From contig DAOTWP010000062.1 in the NCBI GenBank assembly GCA_034435675.1, positions 1-8,739 of the forward strand: a DNA stretch of 8,739 bases, given 5' to 3'. Numbering within the stretch: position 1 is the first letter of the stretch; each line of letters opens with the position of its first letter. A program made the position numbers and the translations under genes. Under the pieces are notes generated by a model. That model saw only the letters and a program-made list of their open reading frames with translations, made no database searches and had not been told where the DNA came from. This DNA comes from DAOTWP01 sp034435675. Its GTDB lineage: Bacteria; Chloroflexota; Anaerolineae; Aggregatilineales; Phototrophicaceae. Below, one piece after another: positions 6,324-8,739 of the stretch.

Positions 6324-7280
6324 GTGCTGCTGGTGGCTGCTTCCATACCGCCGTATTACGTCACCCCCGCCGGGTATGCCGCGCTGATGGCGTGGTATGA
6401 CCGCGCGCTGCGCCGTCTGCGCGTGCCATTTGAGTCGCGCTATGTGCCCACGCGCTACGGCAGCACGCACCTGCTGACCGCCGGTGCGCCGGATGCGCCG
6501 CCGCTGCTGCTGCTGCACGGCATCAACACCAACGCCGCTGTGTGGATTCCGCAGATCAACGGGCTGGCACAGGCGTTCTATGTCATCGCGCCGGATGTCA
6601 CCGGCTTTGCGGGCAAAAGCGCTGCCACACGCCTGCCCTACCGGGGCGCGCATTACGGGCTGTGGGCGCAGGATGTGCTTGACGCGCTGGGCGTGGGGCA
6701 GGTCAGCGCTGCCGGGTCGTCGGCAGGCGGGTTCTTCGCGCTGCGGATGGCGTTGGCGGCGCCGGGGCGTGTGCAGCGGCTGGCGCTGCTCAACCCGACC
6801 AGCATCGCGCCCTACAAGCGCCCCTACGGCTGGACACGCCTGCCGTTTTTGCCGCCGCTGCTCAACTGGCTGAACCACACCCTGCTGGCAAGCGAAACAC
6901 TGGCGCAAACGCTGGTGCGCAAAGGCACCGCGCCGCAGCTTCCGCTGGATGCCGAACTGGTCGAAAAAAGCTATCTGCTGCTCAAACATTACCGCCGCTA
7001 CCCGCCGCCGGGTGTGCTGACCGCCGCTGAACTGCGCGCCGTGTGCTGCCCGGTGCTGCTGCTGGTCAGCGCCGACGAAGTGTTCCACGATCCTGTGCGG
7101 GTGGCACGGCGGGCACAGCGCCTGCTGCCGGATGTGACGACGGTCTGGGTGCCGGATGCCGGGCATGACCTGGGCAAAGACCAGCCGGAATGGGTCAATA
7201 CACGCCTGCGGACGTTTTTCAGTGCGCAAATGCCGCTGTCCGTGCCTGCCGCACTGCCGGTCATTGCCGCCGCCGACTGA
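6324..7280 (+). CDS. Alpha/beta hydrolase
   Basis: The 318-residue protein of the alpha/beta-hydrolase (hydrolase_1) superfamily is probably a cytosolic ester- or lactone-cleaving enzyme. HG at 65-66 in LLLLHG is the oxyanion region. GSSAGG (131-136) is the nucleophile elbow with Ser133. The acid is probably Asp251 in SADEVFHDP, with Asp256 as an alternative, and His281 in DAGHD is the catalytic base. The segment between about 160 and 235 is the variable cap. A GTG start is used. The one given lies 3 bases after AGGA, which is close. A second GTG at 6333 has better spacing to AGGATAGG and would shorten the protein by three residues. Both keep the YDRAL...VPF lead-in that I recall in this group. 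There is no signal peptide. It stands alone, divergent from the P450 operon, and nothing links the two beyond the shared intergenic region. The substrate is not identifiable. Confidence 0.85.
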   Translation: MLLVAASIPPYYVTPAGYAALMAWYDRALRRLRVPFESRYVPTRYGSTHLLTAGAPDAPPLLLLHGINTNAAVWIPQINGLAQAFYVIAPDVTGFAGKSAATRLPYRGAHYGLWAQDVLDALGVGQVSAAGSSAGGFFALRMALAAPGRVQRLALLNPTSIAPYKRPYGWTRLPFLPPLLNWLNHTLLASETLAQTLVRKGTAPQLPLDAELVEKSYLLLKHYRRYPPPGVLTAAELRAVCCPVLLLVSADEVFHDPVRVARRAQRLLPDVTTVWVPDAGHDLGKDQPEWVNTRLRTFFSAQMPLSVPAALPVIAAAD

Positions 7281-7345
7281 CGCCCGATTACGCCCCTGGG
7301 TGCATGCATAGTTCCAGACAAATGTCCCGCTGTGCCACAAAGCGA

Positions 7346-7447
7346 ACCGCAAAGACGCGAAGAACGCTAAGGCAATCAACCGCAAAGACACCGAGGGCAC
7401 GGAGCAGCTTGCATCGATCCCTCGGTGTTCTCCGTGGCGCTGTGGTT
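7346..7447. repeat. Intergenic 9-base periodic repeat with inverted copy
   Basis: Two direct copies of a 27-base unit start at 7346 and 7379 with ACCGCAAAG. Each is built of three related 9-mers (for example ACCGCAAAG, ACGCGAAGA, ACGCTAAGG), separated by CAATCA. The second copy contains ACACCGAGGG (7388-7397), which pairs perfectly with CCCTCGGTGT (7419-7428) across a 21-base loop, and the whole is bounded by AACC (7378-7381) and GGTT (7444-7447). This is the style of dispersed non-coding repeats found between genes in several phyla. It fills much of the 287-base gap between the hydrolase and the GH13 gene, where I see no reading frame or RNA gene. Confidence 0.65.
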
Positions 7448-7503
7448 TCGATTGCAGTGCGCATCCCTGCCAGCGCTGCGAATATGCCCCTCCCGCGCCC
7501 CGC

Positions 7504-7533
7504 TTGCTCATTTGCCCACGCCTGCGCTATAGT
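7504..7533 (+). promoter_or_regulatory. Candidate sigma-70 promoter for the GH13 gene
   Basis: TTGCTC (7504-7509) and TATAGT (7528-7533) are separated by 18 bases. The -10 box has one mismatch to TATAAT; the -35 keeps the TTG core. It is 34 bases before the GH13 start and just downstream of the intergenic repeat. Confidence 0.45.
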
Positions 7534-7567
7534 GACGGGTAGTGTTGTGTGCTGCTGTGAGGTGTCT

Positions 7568-8739
7568 ATGCCCACCCTGATCGAACCGACGGTCCCCTTA
7601 AGTCTAGCCCAGGCTGATTTGACGCCGCGCGGCGCGGTGTATCCCAGCCCGGCGGATTGGCGCGACCAGACGCTCTATTTCCTGCTGCCGGATCGTTTCA
7701 GCGACGCGCGCGAAGCAGAGCGCCCGCTGTATGATCGTGGCAAGCCGGAGCAGTTCCGCCCGAAAAATAAAGCGGCGTGGATGGCAGCAGGTAAAGCATG
7801 GCAGGGCGGCACACTGCAAGGCATCGCCAGCAAGCTCGATTACCTGCGTGACCTGGGTGTGACCGCGCTGTGGATTGGTCCCATCTGGAAGCAGCGTAAG
7901 GAACTGGATACCTATCACGGTTACGGCATCCAGAACTTTCTGGACGTAGATCCGCGCTTTGGTACGCGGCAGGACTTGCGCGACCTGGTGGACGCGGCGC
8001 ACGCGCGCGGCATGTACGTGCTGCTGGACATCATCTACAACCACACCGGCAACAACTGGTTTTACGACAACAACGGGCAGGCGTGGACGACCATGCCCTA
8101 CCGCTTTCAGCCGCCATACCCGGTGCACAGTTGGCGCAGCAGCAAGGGCGAGACGACACGCACGATTGACGAGCCGGAAGATGGTGTGTTCCCGCTGGAG
8201 TTCCAGAATCTGGATTGGTACACGCGCGCCGGGTCAATCGGCAGTTGGGACCCCGCAGCGTGGGAAGACCCGCTGCACCCGAATGTCGAATTCCGCCGGG
8301 GCGACTTCTTCGATCTGAAAGACCTCGATCTGGGACGGGAAGACACACTGGATGCGCTGATCCATGTTTACCGCTACTGGATCGCGCTGAGCGACTGTGA
8401 CGGCTTCCGCATTGATACCGTCAAACACATCGCCTGGGAAGCCTCGCGCCGTTTCTGCTCGGAAATCCGCGAATATGCCGAGGTAATCGGCAAGCAGAAC
8501 TTTCTGCTGCTGGGCGAAGTGACCGGCGGGGAGTACATGGCACGCAGTTATCTGGACATTTTTGGACGCAATCTGGATGCTGTGCTGGATATTGGCGAAC
8601 CGAAAGCGCTGCTGAACGGCATGGTCAAAGGCAGCACAGACCCCCGCACTTTTTTTGACCAGTTCCAGCCGCATGATATTCTGGGCAGCCACCGCGAAAC
8701 CGGGCGCTACCATGTGTCCATTCTGGACGATCACGATAT
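7568..8739 (+). CDS. GH13 alpha-amylase-family enzyme, C-terminus cut off
   Basis: The frame is open to the right edge, giving 390 codons of a glycoside hydrolase family 13 enzyme that acts on alpha-glucans such as starch, glycogen or maltodextrins. The TIM-barrel motifs appear in order: YFLLPDRFSD (37-46), region I DIIYNH (154-159), region II GFRIDTVKH (279-287) with nucleophile Asp283 and Arg281, region III GEVTGG (316-321) with acid/base Glu317, and region IV DDHD (387-390), where His389 and Asp390 are the transition-state stabilisers. A long insert (160-245) between regions I and II fits domain B. Region IV has Asp instead of the more usual Asn before His-Asp. No signal peptide is seen, so it is probably cytoplasmic. 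The ATG is preceded by GAGG at 5 bases. The substrate and the hydrolase or transferase mode cannot be decided, as the C-terminal part lies outside the window. Confidence 0.92.
   Translation, partial: MPTLIEPTVPLSLAQADLTPRGAVYPSPADWRDQTLYFLLPDRFSDAREAERPLYDRGKPEQFRPKNKAAWMAAGKAWQGGTLQGIASKLDYLRDLGVTALWIGPIWKQRKELDTYHGYGIQNFLDVDPRFGTRQDLRDLVDAAHARGMYVLLDIIYNHTGNNWFYDNNGQAWTTMPYRFQPPYPVHSWRSSKGETTRTIDEPEDGVFPLEFQNLDWYTRAGSIGSWDPAAWEDPLHPNVEFRRGDFFDLKDLDLGREDTLDALIHVYRYWIALSDCDGFRIDTVKHIAWEASRRFCSEIREYAEVIGKQNFLLLGEVTGGEYMARSYLDIFGRNLDAVLDIGEPKALLNGMVKGSTDPRTFFDQFQPHDILGSHRETGRYHVSILDDHD

Noticed and set aside
7281..7345. Possible remnant of an insertion sequence or small RNA just after the hydrolase
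   Set aside because: Only short palindromes (such as TGCATGCA and GACAAATGTC) are present. There is no terminal inverted repeat pair, transposase fragment or stable fold.
7454..7480. Hairpin GCAGTGC with GCGCTGC upstream of the GH13 promoter
   Set aside because: It has a 7-bp stem with a wobble pair and a 12-base loop. That is weak for GC-rich DNA, and no T-run follows.
6315..7511. Long open frame of about 398 codons on the minus strand, opposite the hydrolase
   Set aside because: It is rich in Arg, Gln and His, shows no domain, runs through the intergenic repeat and mirrors a plus-strand gene with a full catalytic triad. It is a GC-rich antisense artefact.

Overview
The window looks like chromosomal DNA of a GC-rich bacterium, most likely a Chloroflexota member (Anaerolineae or a relative). 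This rests on overall protein style: a secreted S41 protease with a PPC-like tail, an LpqC-type esterase, and dispersed intergenic hairpins and short-period repeats that I associate with that phylum. It is a judgement from memory, not from a search. I see no phage, transposase, CRISPR or RNA gene.

Layout. Positions 1-6103 are all on the minus strand. Read in the direction of transcription, they hold a CYP51-like cytochrome P450 (6103-4685), a divergent short-chain dehydrogenase/reductase (4685-3873), a secreted LpqC/CE1-type esterase (3868-2891), a hairpin, a secreted S41-family protease (2707-344), a dispersed-repeat hairpin, and the first 68 codons of DinB (DNA polymerase IV), which runs off the left edge. 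Divergently, on the plus strand, lie an alpha/beta hydrolase (6324-7280), a repeat-bearing intergenic stretch, and a GH13 alpha-amylase-family enzyme (7568 to the right edge) cut at its fourth conserved region.

The P450, SDR and esterase are tightly packed. The P450 stop and SDR start overlap as TAATG, and the SDR stop lies 4 bases before the esterase start, so they are probably one translationally coupled operon. A near-perfect 24-bp palindrome of the TetR-operator type sits just downstream of the -10 box of the P450 promoter. The likely picture is a ligand-inducible oxidative and hydrolytic module: an exported esterase could release or trim a substrate, and the cytosolic P450 and SDR could oxidise it. 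Neither the regulator gene nor a ferredoxin partner is in the window, so the substrate is unknown.

The two Sec-exported proteins share an odd composition. The esterase has no lysine at all. The S41 protein has only three lysines, none after residue 276, which excludes a Ser-Lys dyad and fits a His-Ser type S41 active site. No clearly novel system is evident. The points most worth a second look are the TetR-like operator operon, the S41 active site, the lysine depletion and the 9-base periodic repeat.
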